A DNA stretch of 36,594 bases. It comes from a virus. The stretch is from positions 1-36,594 of the IMG/VR virus record IMGVR_UViG_3300003873_000059; one strand, written 5' to 3'. Shown here piece by piece: positions 36,475 to 36,594 of the stretch; the first letter of the stretch is position 1; every line of letters begins with the position of its first letter. The position numbers and the translations under genes were made by a program. The notes beneath the pieces are model-generated. The model did no database searches and had not been told where the DNA came from. It saw nothing but the letters and a program-made list of their open reading frames with translations.

Positions 36475-36594
36475 CTAACCTTCGCACGCCAAGCAATCGC
36501 GAGACGTTTCTACTCCAGTAAGGCTCGTGATGTAATAAAGGGCCTTGATGTTATTCTCGAAGGCAAGCTTGTGAATATGAGAAATCCATCGTTC
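36475..36594 (-). CDS. nrdA: C-terminal end of probable ribonucleotide reductase large subunit (partial)
   Basis: 39 codons to a TAG; the start lies beyond the right edge. 'LAFENNIKALYYITS' resembles the 'GLKTLYY' strand near the end of class I NrdA, and the last residues 'DCLACEG' give a Cys-x2-Cys pair like the redox tail that reduces the active site. With thymidylate synthase and the deaminase it would serve dNTP supply. Only 39 residues are available, so identity is probable rather than certain. Confidence 0.62.
   Translation of the reverse strand, partial: ERWISHIHKLAFENNIKALYYITSLTGVETSRDCLACEG

Noticed and set aside
36032-36478. 148-codon plus-strand frame at the right end
   Set aside because: Opposes the SLOG gene and the nrdA end, both well supported; no promoter or ribosome site on the plus strand.
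1-36594. CRISPR array, insertion sequence, integrase or homing endonuclease
   Set aside because: No spaced repeats, transposase motifs or GIY-YIG/HNH motifs were seen; td, 39 and nrdA (as far as visible) are uninterrupted.

Overview
The window is part of a T4-like (tevenvirus-type) myophage genome. Neighbouring genes are recognisable counterparts of T4 genes 6, 25, 53, 48, 4, 54, 26, 29, 32, 59, 33, dsbA, dexA, td, 30, rnh, 52, 39/60 and 63, and most are packed with 1-14 bp overlaps. The DNA is AT-rich. Strong TTGACA-N17-TAnnnT promoters and AGGAG ribosome sites indicate a bacterial host with ordinary sigma70 signals, but nothing identifies the host. No tRNA gene, CRISPR array, transposase or integrase is visible.

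Layout. 1-7251 (minus): late baseplate/tail block, running from head-completion nuclease gp4 through gp48, gp53, a gp27-like hub, a gp5-like spike without lysozyme, a PAAR tip, gp25 and gp6 into a large virion protein cut by the left edge. 7285-11447 (plus): divergent late block with a possible gp2-like protein, gp54, gp26 plus an overlapping gp51-like frame, and the gp29-type tape measure, closed by a bidirectional terminator. 11498-17905 (minus): replication and late-transcription genes (gp32, gp59, gp33, DexA, DsbA), thymidylate synthase, small genes, an Rnl2-type RNA ligase and an ArdA antirestriction protein. 17980-24530: an early-gene zone of small cassettes, with a deaminase, GroES-like co-chaperonin, metallophosphoesterase and gp30 DNA ligase, interrupted by one isolated late plus-strand gene (19470-20003) that begins like a capsid-targeted internal protein. 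24594-29497: RNase H (split by a frameshift), phosphoribosyltransferase and both topoisomerase subunits. 29530-30605: a rearranged patch with a 23-bp direct repeat and a DUF2829 (Tad2-type) remnant. 30602-36594: HD-Pnk end-healing enzyme, RuvC-like nuclease, Rnl1 RNA ligase, many small zinc-binding or unknown proteins, a DUF2493/SLOG protein and the C-terminal end of a probable NrdA.

How it works together. Eighteen sigma70-like promoters, all on the minus strand and many sharing the same spacer and leader, drive the accessory and replication genes. Several are embedded in the end of the upstream gene, so its stop codon lies inside the -35 or -10 hexamer. Late genes instead have CTAAATA boxes only 4-6 nt from the ATG with no ribosome site, which predicts leaderless late mRNAs. 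Two promoters carry 14-bp inverted repeats that would hide the ribosome site in read-through RNA only. The counter-defence theme is strong: ArdA, two RNA ligases plus an end-healing enzyme (tRNA repair), and a decayed Tad2 homologue.

The most unusual observations are the slippery heptamer joining gp26 to a gp51-like frame, leaderless late promoters, stop-in-promoter compaction, the paired self-masking leaders, the frameshifted RNase H, and the isolated late gene with a capsid-targeting-like N-terminus.
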